A stretch of DNA of 27,917 bases from Candidatus Saccharimonadia bacterium (GTDB lineage: Bacteria; Patescibacteriota; Saccharimonadia; Saccharimonadales; Saccharimonadaceae). The stretch lies in NCBI GenBank assembly GCA_023262335.1, contig JALRBE010000003.1, positions 16,735 to 44,651 of the forward strand. Direction: 5' to 3'. The translations under genes were made by a program, and so were the position numbers. Positions 21,616 through 27,235 of this stretch are shown here, in pieces. How positions within the stretch are numbered: the first letter of the stretch is position 1; every line of letters begins with the position of its first letter. The notes below the pieces were generated by a model, which saw only the letters and a list, made by a program, of their open reading frames with translations, was not told the origin of the DNA and made no database searches.

Positions 21616-22119
21616 TTAAGCTTTTTGCGAAGGATGTGACGGTTTCGCTGCAACCCGACCCCTTGACGGAGCGGTAAAATACCACACGGCGCCAACCAGG
21701 GCGACGGCAATCCCGCCAAAGATATCGAGTGGCGTATGCACTAAAGCGAGCACCCTGCCAACGAACACGAGCACGACGAATGCCGCGAGAATGCCAGTCA
21801 GCAGCTTGTTTTTTGTTTCGAACCATACGGCAAGCAAAATCGCCATCACGAACAACGCATGATCCGACGGGAATCCAGGATTGTCAAGATACGCCGCGCC
21901 AGGGGCGACACCCATCAGTTCAAACGGCCGCTCGGTCGCTGGCTGATACAGTGTTCCAAGCAATTTTGCCATTAGGTACGTCGTCAGGCCGGCCATTAGA
22001 ATGCGGCAATACGCTTCGTAACGACCTTTCCCGTGGACTTTATATATGAGCGCGTACGTTCCAATAAGAATCACCGGAAACACCGCGCCATCGGCAATAA
22101 GCTGTATGAACGTCTGCAT
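21616..22119 (-). CDS. PAP2-superfamily membrane phosphatase
   Basis: A 167-residue type 2 phosphatidic-acid phosphatase with five to six membrane helices. All three signature parts are present: K52-x11-R64-P65; P84-S-D-H87 (PSGH in most members); and G121-R122 with H128 and D132 in GRVLALVHTPLDIFGG. Such enzymes remove phosphate from undecaprenyl diphosphate or phosphatidate on the outer face of the membrane; undecaprenyl diphosphate recycling for cell-wall synthesis is a reasonable guess from small size. The C-terminus is basic. ATG 22119 lies 7 bases after TATACT with no Shine-Dalgarno. Confidence 0.88.
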   Translation of the reverse strand: MQTFIQLIADGAVFPVILIGTYALIYKVHGKGRYEAYCRILMAGLTTYLMAKLLGTLYQPATERPFELMGVAPGAAYLDNPGFPSDHALFVMAILLAVWFETKNKLLTGILAAFVVLVFVGRVLALVHTPLDIFGGIAVALVGAVWYFTAPSRGRVAAKPSHPSQKA

Positions 22120-22126
22120 ACGTTCC

Positions 22127-22132
22127 AGTATA
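22127..22132 (-). promoter_or_regulatory. PAP2 gene -10 box, leaderless type
   Basis: TATACT on the minus strand, ending 7 bases before ATG 22119. Confidence 0.55.
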
Positions 22133-22152
22133 CGCCGAGCCTCGCGCTCGTG

Positions 22153-22500
22153 CTAGCTCGTCGTTACGACGCTTCGCTCCATGCACGCGTTCACGCGCTG
22201 GCGGCTCCACCCGCGGTGCAACAGCTCGTCCCGCAGCCGGCCCCTCAATGCTACGGTAAATTCATATCGTCCCTTGAACCCATGCGCTTTCAAAAGTTCG
22301 TCGAACGACCGCTTCTTTACCGCGTCCCTAAATTCAAGCGGCGTCATGCCGAGCAGGTCGGCGCGCAACTCGCCCTTGCGATCGTGCTTGCGGAGCATCC
22401 GCTCAAAGTGCCTTTCTGCCGCGAGTTTGCCGACGTCCCCTATGACCGTCGCCGTCGCGACCAGCATCGAGCTGATCGATTTGGTTGATAATCGTTTCAT
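22153..22500 (-). CDS. Unknown helical protein, 115 residues
   Basis: Not confidently assigned. The first about 25 residues are weakly hydrophobic (SSMLVATATVIGDVG) and the rest is charged and helical, very rich in Arg and Lys. A segment LLGMTPLEFRDAVKKRSFDELLKAHG resembles the short LGMT-x-EEL repeat seen in DUF2680-type proteins, but this is a weak likeness. The start ATG 22500 has AAGGAGG 4 bases upstream; an in-frame start at 22527 would skip this site. The -10 TATACT lies at 22545-22540, giving a leader of about 33 bases. One cysteine near the end. Confidence 0.65.
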   Translation of the reverse strand: MKRLSTKSISSMLVATATVIGDVGKLAAERHFERMLRKHDRKGELRADLLGMTPLEFRDAVKKRSFDELLKAHGFKGRYEFTVALRGRLRDELLHRGWSRQRVNACMERSVVTTS

Positions 22501-22633
22501 CCAACCTCCTTGCAAGCACCTAACCATGCTTATGTATTCAGTATACGTCGTGAAAAAATGTGAAAAATAAGTCTTTTTTACTACGAAGAACCATCAGATG
22601 ACGCACAGCTATCACCGCCTCACGCGAGCGCGG

Positions 22634-22639
22634 TATAAT
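22634..22639 (+). promoter_or_regulatory. -10 box of the VOC protein gene
   Basis: A perfect TATAAT, about 32 bases before ATG 22672. AGGGGAA precedes the ATG by a few bases, so this is a leadered mRNA. Confidence 0.6.
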
Positions 22640-22671
22640 AGAAATGAAGTACTTAATCATAGGGGAACGAC

Positions 22672-23082
22672 ATGCACATAAACGCGGCTTTCAGCGGTTT
22701 TTCCGTGAACGACATCGAAAAAGCGAAGGATTTTTACGTCCGGATCCTTGGATTCGACCTTGCGAGCGAATCCATGGGGCTTCAGTTCCGACTGCCCTTC
22801 GGCGGCAAACTGTTCGTATATGCCAAACCCGACCACAAACCTGCGTCGTACACCGTTCTCAATCTTGTGGTGCCGGACATAGACGATGCCGTTGACGAAC
22901 TGACAGTCAAAGGCGTCGCGTTCGAGCGGTATCCGAACCTGTTCCCAGGTGGCGAGCAAGACGAAAAAGGGATCATGCGCTCGACCGACCCGATTACTGA
23001 CGGACCCTCGATCGCCTGGTTCACGGATCCGGCCGGCAATGTTCTTGCCATACTGCAAGACGATACGCCAAACGCCTCATAA
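22672..23082 (+). CDS. VOC-fold (glyoxalase/bleomycin-resistance superfamily) protein
   Basis: A 136-residue protein with the two beta-alpha-beta-beta-beta units of the vicinal oxygen chelate fold. Seen: FSGFSVNDIEKAKDFYVRILGF at the start (in two parts), the second-unit strand LNLVVPDIDDAVDELTVKG, and the terminal WFTDPAGNVLAILQ, which carries the usual Asp-Pro-Asp/Ala-Gly-Asn signature. The family ranges from metal-dependent lyases and dioxygenases to antibiotic-binding proteins; the substrate cannot be read here. ATG 22672 fits both the fold and the AGGGGAA site. Monocistronic. Confidence 0.88.
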   Translation: MHINAAFSGFSVNDIEKAKDFYVRILGFDLASESMGLQFRLPFGGKLFVYAKPDHKPASYTVLNLVVPDIDDAVDELTVKGVAFERYPNLFPGGEQDEKGIMRSTDPITDGPSIAWFTDPAGNVLAILQDDTPNAS

Positions 23083-23083
23083 G

Positions 23084-23107
23084 AAAAGCCCGCCTGATTC
23101 GGCGGGC
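23084..23107 (-). terminator. Minus-strand terminator behind the small Cys-rich ORF
   Basis: GCCCGCC (23088-23094) pairs with GGCGGGC (23101-23107) around a 6-base loop. The T stretch (TTTT, then CTT) is on the minus strand only. It begins 8 bases after the stop of the ORF at 23115-23273 and would not terminate the plus-strand VOC gene efficiently. Confidence 0.75.
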
Positions 23108-23114
23108 ATAGGCA

Positions 23115-23273
23115 CTACCTTCTCGCTGTCATAGCGAGCACGCTCACGTGCGTCGGTGCGGCGCATTCGTCGCTTATGTGTTCGGCGCAACACACGGCGT
23201 CGGGGACCGCTTCATTGCCGCACCGTATCGAACCGTCCACAATGACACGGCACGTCAAAGTTCTTGCCGGCAT
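23115..23273 (-). CDS. Small cysteine-rich protein, 52 residues
   Basis: A short ORF with no recognised family. Evidence that it is real: GGAGGG lies 9 bases before ATG 23273, and a dedicated minus-strand terminator follows the TAG. It has five cysteines (C8, C18, C28, C29, C37) and two histidines (H32, H42), with the near-regular spacing C-x9-C-x9-CC-x7-C, suggesting metal binding or disulfides. It has no signal peptide and ends with a basic ARR. No strong promoter is seen just upstream; it may be co-transcribed with the DUF1761-like gene 92 bases upstream. Codon content alone cannot prove it. Confidence 0.5.
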   Translation of the reverse strand: MPARTLTCRVIVDGSIRCGNEAVPDAVCCAEHISDECAAPTHVSVLAMTARR

Positions 23274-23365
23274 ACGCAGGCTCCCTCCACTCAAAAGCTA
23301 AAGCAGTACCGTACTATCTTTGCACGGACCACTTGCCGTATCCATGAAATATCTCACTCAGCGGC

Positions 23366-23779
23366 CTACAGCCACGCGCCAAAGAGCACGGAGTTGATCG
23401 CCATGACCAAAAGAAAATAACTGCTGTTCAACCATAAGAACTTCCAGCTCTTGCGTGCGTACAGCGTCACGCCGACCGTCGTTGCGGCCACCAAGCCGAA
23501 CCATAGGAACACACCCGCTACCAATGCCTCGGCAACGGAACCGACCGCGAGCGAGTTGAGAACGACCGCCAAAGCGAACGCCTGCACCAAACCCGATATA
23601 ACGACAGCAATGAGCGTCCGCGTCGACTCATTCTGTGGTATCTTCAATAAATCGATGCCCGTATGGTGCTTCCACTGCTTGGCAAAACCCGCCGGCGAAT
23701 ACCAGTACGCGCCCACGGCACAGTTAACGATCCATGCGGCAATCACCGCCCAATAATTGATTCCTTCGAGTTCAAGCAT
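23366..23779 (-). CDS. DUF1761-like membrane protein
   Basis: A 137-residue protein with four membrane helices. It starts INYWAVIAAWIVNCAVGAYWYSP, followed by an AKQWKHHTGID loop, and later has FLWFGLVAATTVGVTLYARKSW, a layout typical of the DUF1761 family, whose function is unknown. ATG 23779 is used because GAAAGGA precedes it; an in-frame start at 23809 would add 10 residues not typical of the family. A perfect TTGACA lies upstream. Confidence 0.8.
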   Translation of the reverse strand: MLELEGINYWAVIAAWIVNCAVGAYWYSPAGFAKQWKHHTGIDLLKIPQNESTRTLIAVVISGLVQAFALAVVLNSLAVGSVAEALVAGVFLWFGLVAATTVGVTLYARKSWKFLWLNSSYFLLVMAINSVLFGAWL

Positions 23780-23807
23780 GTTGTTCCTTTCGATTTTATA
23801 TGCCGTC

Positions 23808-23836
23808 ATTGTCGGCTATGCCCTCCTAGCTGTCAA
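23808..23836 (-). promoter_or_regulatory. Promoter of the DUF1761-like gene
   Basis: On the minus strand, a perfect TTGACA (23836-23831), a 17-base spacer and GACAAT (23813-23808, 4 of 6). TATAAA closer to the gene is an alternative -10. Confidence 0.5.
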
Positions 23837-23851
23837 CTGTCCGCGGGCAAA

Positions 23852-23898
23852 AATAAAACCCTGCTCCTTGCGGGAACAGGGTTGCCGGACGCTCCGGC
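23852..23898 (-). terminator. Tandem hairpin terminator of the TraB-like gene
   Basis: Going leftward, a hairpin GCCGGA/TCCGGC (23898-23884) is followed by AACCCTG/CAGGGTT with an inner paired segment (23883-23857) and then TTTATTTTTG. The T-rich tract is only on the minus strand, as expected for the TraB-like gene that stops at 23912. Confidence 0.8.
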
Positions 23899-23911
23899 AG
23901 ATGTTCATCGG

Positions 23912-24664
23912 TTACAGTGGCGGTTCGACCGTGAGGGCGTTCAGCCATGTCGTTCCGAGCTTGCGGTATCCGAGGCGCTCAAGCCCCTTGATGACGCCCG
24001 GCCCGTGACCGGCGCCCCACAACAGGGTGATGTCTCTACCCGGTTCGGCAGCGATCTGTCGCCGGACCGCACGTAGCGCCACCTCATTGCGGTAGGTAAC
24101 GATCACGTCATGCATGCGCCGATCGCCCAGCTTCAGTAGGTCCTTCAGTGGAGCCAGCGTCGGCAGTGCCAGCAGCACCTTCCGTAAGAACTTCCCGAAC
24201 TTCTCGGGACCGAACTCGGATTCCGCTTTGCTGATAGAACCGGCGTCCTTGACGAACTCCGACACCACCTCTGAGCCCAGACGTTGCACGACCTCGTGCA
24301 TCGAGACGTCGTGGTTTTGCCAATGGTCCTGGTAGGCCAGAGCCTCGCGCTGCTTCTTGGCGTCGCGCACGTGCCGGATAATCAAATCCGCAGGCAGTGC
24401 CTGACCAAACGCTTCGGCGGCCTCTTCGACCCACTCCTCAGGCAGCTCGTCGCCCTCGACGGCCTTCTTTACACCTTCATAGTGGACGACACTCCCGCGC
24501 TTTTCGGCCCCGCGGAGGTACTCGGCGATGTCGTCGTAGTATTCCTGGTTGCCAGCGTGAATCATGCCGACGAAACCGATCGTGCTACCGGTCTCCCGGT
24601 TATGCATCTCGACGATGGACGTTTGCAAGGTACTCGACTTACGTCGAATGTATCGTGTGAACAC
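23912..24664 (-). CDS. TraB/GumN-like domain protein
   Basis: A protein of up to 250 residues resembling the TraB/PrgY/GumN (TIKI-like) superfamily. Seen: GFVGMIH (30-36, where the family has a G-x-x-H element), a conserved glutamate E63 in HYEGV, and GAGH at 217-220 in WGAGHGPGVIKGLERLGY. Members are putative metalloproteases or pheromone-shutdown proteins; here no membrane helices are visible, so the function is open. The start is unclear: GTG 24664 is the longest form, a TTG at residue 13 and ATG at residue 20 are alternatives, and none has a strong ribosome-binding site. It differs from its neighbours in codon use and sits next to an AT-rich patch, so transfer is possible. Confidence 0.7.
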   Translation of the reverse strand: MFTRYIRRKSSTLQTSIVEMHNRETGSTIGFVGMIHAGNQEYYDDIAEYLRGAEKRGSVVHYEGVKKAVEGDELPEEWVEEAAEAFGQALPADLIIRHVRDAKKQREALAYQDHWQNHDVSMHEVVQRLGSEVVSEFVKDAGSISKAESEFGPEKFGKFLRKVLLALPTLAPLKDLLKLGDRRMHDVIVTYRNEVALRAVRRQIAAEPGRDITLLWGAGHGPGVIKGLERLGYRKLGTTWLNALTVEPPL

Positions 24665-24680
24665 GTTAGTACAGTAACTT

Positions 24681-24694
24681 ATTCTATATAGAAT
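24681..24694. repeat. 14-bp perfect palindrome upstream of the TraB-like gene
   Basis: ATTCTATATAGAAT reads the same on both strands and lies 17 bases before the longest TraB-like start. It could be an operator or a promoter core that fires both ways. No regulator gene is visible nearby. Confidence 0.45.
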
Positions 24695-24794
24695 GCAAGT
24701 ATTAGCTTTTTTAACAAATGAAGTAAAGACTGTGTTTCAGAAAGATTCAATAACTTTAGACTTGACTGGTGAAGTAAAGTGAATAATGAAGGAA

Positions 24795-25259
24795 CTACTG
24801 ATTACGACGAACTACTGTGCACTGCTTGCAGTTTAAAGTACTCTTACCAGACTCCGTAACTGCATAACTAACCGTAACCCTATCGCCCAACTCTATCGAT
24901 TCTATATCTATATGAAAGCTGTTTATTTCGCTAGTGCCTCCACTCGAAGTCTGGAACAACTGACCGTCAACATAGATAGCGTCACCCACATCGGTAACAC
25001 CGTACAAAGGCCCGGGCGCCTTATTGCCATCGTCATCCAGCATATAATCAAGACTATTTTTATTGATTCGTGTCACCTTACCCGTTACTGACTGCGTGGG
25101 TTTGTCAGGTGCTCGATCCCTCCATGAGATAGGGGCACTATTAATGGAATTGAACAAAACGAAAGCCGCAATGGCTACTAACGCCAGTAGAGCCAAAGCT
25201 ATGACTGAAATTCCAATAATAATGTGCTTTTTTCTTTTTCCCTTAGTTTTTTTCTTCAT
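24795..25259 (-). CDS. Unknown membrane-anchored exported protein, 154 residues
   Basis: Family not recognised. A very basic N-terminus (KKKTKGKRKK) and one membrane helix (about 12-36) precede an extracytoplasmic domain of about 115 residues. That domain is beta-rich with strands such as SVTGKVTRINKNSLDYML and DAIYVDGQLF, resembling a small OB-like or beta-barrel domain, and has two cysteines near the end (NCKQC). ATG 25259 lies 6 bases after TATCAT and has no Shine-Dalgarno. The gene is clearly more AT-rich than the rest of the window, consistent with recent acquisition. Confidence 0.7.
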   Translation of the reverse strand: MKKKTKGKRKKHIIIGISVIALALLALVAIAAFVLFNSINSAPISWRDRAPDKPTQSVTGKVTRINKNSLDYMLDDDGNKAPGPLYGVTDVGDAIYVDGQLFQTSSGGTSEINSFHIDIESIELGDRVTVSYAVTESGKSTLNCKQCTVVRRNQ

Positions 25260-25265
25260 TAACTC

Positions 25266-25271
25266 ATGATA
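25266..25271 (-). promoter_or_regulatory. -10 box of the 154-residue protein gene, leaderless type
   Basis: TATCAT (5 of 6) on the minus strand, ending 6 bases before ATG 25259. Confidence 0.5.
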
Positions 25272-25335
25272 TCAAAAGCATGAGTGTTTTAGCTCAACCC
25301 TATGCCGAAGTGTTTATCTTAACTTACCGATCGTC

Positions 25336-25360
25336 ATTTTCTTGGCTGGGGATGAGGGAT
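25336..25360 (-). repeat. Copy of the tRNA-Gln 3' end and flank
   Basis: This 25-base block matches 25520-25544 at 24 of 25 positions. It includes the last 14 bases of the tRNA-Gln (25347-25360) and 11 bases of its 3' flank. There is no tRNA body attached, so it is a fragment, possibly an attachment-site scar. Confidence 0.7.
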
Positions 25361-25387
25361 ATCGGCTGCAGCCTTCTCCGCTTGCTC

Positions 25388-25516
25388 ATTCTGACAAAAG
25401 TAAACTTTTCCAGAATTTCGCTGCGCTGCGCCGAACCCTCCGTCGTTTTGCTACGCAAAACCGTGGGTTCGAGTCCCAGACCCCAAGTTATGAAAAACGC
25501 CAGACCAAAAGGTCTG
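25388..25516. other. Hairpin-rich stretch with a plus-strand tRNA-like T-arm
   Basis: No gene is supported here. It holds an inverted repeat ATTCTG-AAAAGT/ACTTTT-CAGAAT (25388-25416), a hairpin GTTTTGC-TAC-GCAAAAC (25445-25461), a T-arm-like GGTTCGAGTCC (25466-25476) followed by GACCCCA, and the tRNA-Gln terminator hairpin (25501-25516). The T-arm piece faces the opposite way to tRNA-Gln and has no matching 5' acceptor, so it looks like a second broken tRNA. Confidence 0.5.
25493..25516 (-). terminator. Terminator of tRNA-Gln
   Basis: CAGACC (25501-25506) pairs with GGTCTG (25511-25516) around AAAA/TTTT; on the minus strand the stem is followed by GCGTTTTT. It begins 14 bases after the tRNA end. 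Confidence 0.7.
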
Positions 25517-25530
25517 ACGATTTTCATGGC

Positions 25531-25600
25531 TGGGGATGAGGGATTCGAACCCCCGATCACGGGACCAGAACCCGTTGCCTTACCGCTTGGCCAATCCCCA
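25531..25600 (-). tRNA. tRNA-Gln (anticodon CUG)
   Basis: A 70-base cloverleaf. The acceptor stem TGGGGAT/ATCCCCA has seven pairs; the D-arm is GCC/GGC; the anticodon stem ACGGG/CCCGT encloses the loop TTCTGGT, giving anticodon CTG; the variable loop is 4 bases; the T-arm is GGGGG-TTCGAAT-CCCTC with one G-U pair. CCA is not encoded. TACAAT (25617-25612) lies 11 bases upstream as a likely -10. Pieces of the same tRNA flank it on both sides. Confidence 0.93.
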
Positions 25601-25611
25601 ATAGCTGTTTT

Positions 25612-25617
25612 ATTGTA
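25612..25617 (-). promoter_or_regulatory. -10 box of tRNA-Gln
   Basis: TACAAT on the minus strand, 11 bases before the tRNA 5' end. Confidence 0.55.
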
Positions 25618-25677
25618 CCTGAAATGTGCAAAAGAGTGTATGCCTTGTGTCGCAACGGTCCGATGCCTTGTCACGAT

Positions 25678-25771
25678 AATTTTCCCTTGGAAAATTTCGC
25701 GACCCCGCCTCAACTCGGTGACGATAAATCGCCTTCCGGGTTTCCGGCCTTGCGAAGTGCCACAGGCACTT
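25678..25771. other. Gene-free stretch with short 3-base-loop hairpins
   Basis: Between tRNA-Gln and the 5' fragment there is no supported gene. Two tight hairpins are seen: AATTTTCC-CTT-GGAAAATT (25678-25696) and AAGTGCC-ACA-GGCACTT (25755-25771). The open frames here run through the tRNA and are not credible proteins. Confidence 0.5.
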
Positions 25772-25777
25772 CTCACA

Positions 25778-25792
25778 CTTGGCCAATCCCCA
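25778..25792 (-). pseudogene. 5' fragment of a second tRNA-Gln
   Basis: TGGGGATTGGCCAAG is identical to the first 15 bases of the tRNA-Gln at 25600-25586. The match then stops abruptly. A TGG-TATAAT extended -10 lies 23 bases upstream on the same strand (25823-25815), so this looks like the original position of a tRNA gene whose body is gone. Confidence 0.65.
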
Positions 25793-25814
25793 TCGGTTGG
25801 TGTGAACTCTGAAA

Positions 25815-25823
25815 ATTATACCA
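25815..25823 (-). promoter_or_regulatory. Extended -10 in front of the broken tRNA
   Basis: TGG-TATAAT on the minus strand. It reads into the 15-base tRNA fragment and on toward the intact tRNA-Gln. Confidence 0.55.
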
Positions 25824-25848
25824 TTTGAAGAGTATCTTGGCCAGTGCA

Positions 25849-25880
25849 ACAAAATACGCCTCATACGAGGCGCATTTTGT
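25849..25880 (-). terminator. Terminator of the gene ending at 25895
   Basis: ACAAAAT-CGCCTC pairs with GAGGCG-ATTTTGT around an ATAC loop, with one A-C mismatch, for a 13-bp stem. The 3' arm is T-rich in either direction; it lies 14 bases after the minus-strand gene. Confidence 0.75.
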
Positions 25881-25894
25881 TTATGAAGACGAGG

Positions 25895-26431
25895 TTAAGC
25901 CTTTTTAGGAACTTTTGCTTTCGCTGCGACCTTTTGCACGCCGAATTCGTCGCGGATTTCAAACAAGAAGTACGCGCCAATGCCAGTCCACAGCACCGCT
26001 ACCAAAATACCGGCAAGGTTGAAGGTAACGAGATCGCCGACTACCTGAACGGCCAGGCTGATAAGCGCGATAACGAATAGGATCGTCCAGCCCTTCTTTG
26101 CCTTTGCCTTGAGAGGGCCGACCGCCATGGCAAGCAGTGCGACCGTTATAACCAGGCCGACAAGCCCGATCAGCGACACCAACCATGTAGCACCGACGAC
26201 TGCGCCCGCGTACGGAGCGGAATAGACCGATGTGGCGACGAATGCGCTCAAACCAAGCGCGACCACCAATATGCCGATGATGCTCAGAATGGCGAATGCC
26301 GACAATACGATACCGACGACCGCAAGCCACCATACGTTATTCGCGAGCCACTTGCGCGCGTTTACCGGCAAATGGGGCGCGTTCGCGTACCATCCGCTTA
26401 TCGTTTTTTCCAAAGCTCGCACTTGTTCCAT
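25895..26431 (-). CDS. Unknown integral membrane protein, 178 residues
   Basis: Family not named. It has a short amphipathic N-terminus with SGWYANAPHLPVNARKWLANN, then four to five membrane helices (about 33-53, 58-72, 78-103, 115-133, 137-158), and a basic C-terminal tail (QKVAAKAKVPKKA) that should face the cytosol. GGAG lies 8 bases before ATG 26431 and a TAATAAT stretch just upstream may be the -10. No catalytic motif is visible. A hairpin terminator follows. Its neighbour at 26490 is also a small multi-helix membrane protein on the same strand, 58 bases upstream. Confidence 0.7.
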   Translation of the reverse strand: MEQVRALEKTISGWYANAPHLPVNARKWLANNVWWLAVVGIVLSAFAILSIIGILVVALGLSAFVATSVYSAPYAGAVVGATWLVSLIGLVGLVITVALLAMAVGPLKAKAKKGWTILFVIALISLAVQVVGDLVTFNLAGILVAVLWTGIGAYFLFEIRDEFGVQKVAAKAKVPKKA

Positions 26432-26489
26432 GACCAGGTCTCCATTATTAGATTTCCTTCATCATAGAGTAGTGTTGGCTAAATGACAA

Positions 26490-26960
26490 CTATTTCTTGT
26501 GAAGAGGCCATAGTCCCCAAACGGACCAGCCTGCCAGCCCACATAGGCCAACCGTCCAAGCAAGTTGTGCCACCCCTGCAGGAATAGCAACCTTCACGCC
26601 CAAAACGCCGCCGTTCGCAAGCGCGTCGCCGGCAACGAGCGCGCTTACGCTCAATAGCAACCACGCGCCTGCAGCAACGATACCACTAAGCAAGCTGAGC
26701 CACCTCATGAACGGGCTCAGATGCATACGTAGCAAGAACGGCAAGGCAAAAACCTCAGCAATAACGATAAGACACGCCGCGAGCAACGCGCCGCCTTCGT
26801 TGCCAAGCAGCGAATACTCCGCAAGCAGCGGTATGAACTTTTCGAATCCGAACAGCTGCCCCACTGCCATAACCACGAGTACGCCCGCGTACGCCCAAGC
26901 GACGTTGCGTGCGGCGACGCTTCGCGGCTGTACGGCATTTTGCGCGCTTGCAAGCTTCAT
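26490..26960 (-). CDS. Unknown integral membrane protein, 156 residues
   Basis: Family not named. Four membrane helices are predicted by eye (about 20-38, 55-78, 86-110, 130-150), connected by short loops, with a basic LLRMHLSPFMRW loop that should face the cytosol. It ends WPLHKK. ATG 26960 lies 6 bases after TATACT and has no Shine-Dalgarno, so its mRNA should be leaderless. The next gene downstream on the same strand (26431) has its own ribosome-binding site; no terminator lies between, so read-through is possible. Confidence 0.7.
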   Translation of the reverse strand: MKLASAQNAVQPRSVAARNVAWAYAGVLVVMAVGQLFGFEKFIPLLAEYSLLGNEGGALLAACLIVIAEVFALPFLLRMHLSPFMRWLSLLSGIVAAGAWLLLSVSALVAGDALANGGVLGVKVAIPAGVAQLAWTVGLCGLAGWSVWGLWPLHKK

Positions 26961-26966
26961 ACCTCT

Positions 26967-26972
26967 AGTATA
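26967..26972 (-). promoter_or_regulatory. -10 box of the 156-residue protein gene, leaderless type
   Basis: TATACT on the minus strand, ending 6 bases before ATG 26960. The core GTATAC is palindromic, so weak transcription in the plus direction is possible too. Confidence 0.55.
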
Positions 26973-27157
26973 CGCCCCTCACTCACCCGTAACGTTGTTT
27001 TTTTCATCATACTACTTGCGCTTTTGCCAACGGCCATGTATCTTATGTACAGCGAAGGTTACAAAAACAAACATACAACTCCAAAAAACAGTGCCGCAAG
27101 GCGCAAAAAAATATGTTGTGACTGATCGCTCTACGATATCCACCACAACAAGGGATG

Positions 27158-27179
27158 CCTCTGCGCAAGCAGAGGTTTT
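27158..27179 (+). terminator. Plus-strand intrinsic terminator
   Basis: CCTCTGC (27158-27164) pairs with GCAGAGG (27169-27175) around a GCAA tetraloop of the stable GNRA type, followed by TTTT. No confirmed plus-strand gene precedes it, only a weak ORF that stops at 27125. Confidence 0.7.
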
Positions 27180-27208
27180 CTCTTTGCCTATCTTTTCACT
27201 CCATGACC

Positions 27209-27233
27209 AAAAACCCGCCTTTACCGGCGGGTT
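27209..27233 (-). terminator. trmD terminator
   Basis: AACCCGCC (27212-27219) pairs with GGCGGGTT (27226-27233); the minus strand continues into TTTTT (27213-27209). It begins 2 bases after the trmD stop. Confidence 0.85.
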
Positions 27234-27235
27234 CG

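Noticed and set aside
21610..21624. Palindrome AAAGCTTAAGCTTT at the end of the PAP2 gene as a terminator
   Set aside because: The stem is AT-rich with no loop to spare and is not followed by a T-run on the minus strand.
24693..24782. Plus-strand ORF of 29 codons starting inside the 14-bp palindrome
   Set aside because: There is no ribosome-binding site, the -10 candidates are too close to the ATG, and nothing in the peptide looks conserved. It may just reflect the low-GC patch.
25346..25489. Plus-strand tRNA with an intron, joining TGGGG at 25347 to CCCCA near 25486
   Set aside because: Only five acceptor pairs could form and there is no D-arm or anticodon arm between; the TGGGG block is better explained as the copied end of the opposite-strand tRNA-Gln.
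25388..25516. Possible CRISPR or retron-like repeat array
   Set aside because: The hairpins differ in sequence, there is no regular spacing or repeated unit, and no cas or reverse transcriptase gene is present.
25324..25776. Minus-strand 150-codon open frame through the tRNA region
   Set aside because: It runs straight through the complete tRNA-Gln gene and several hairpins and has no ribosome-binding site, so it is chance open frame.
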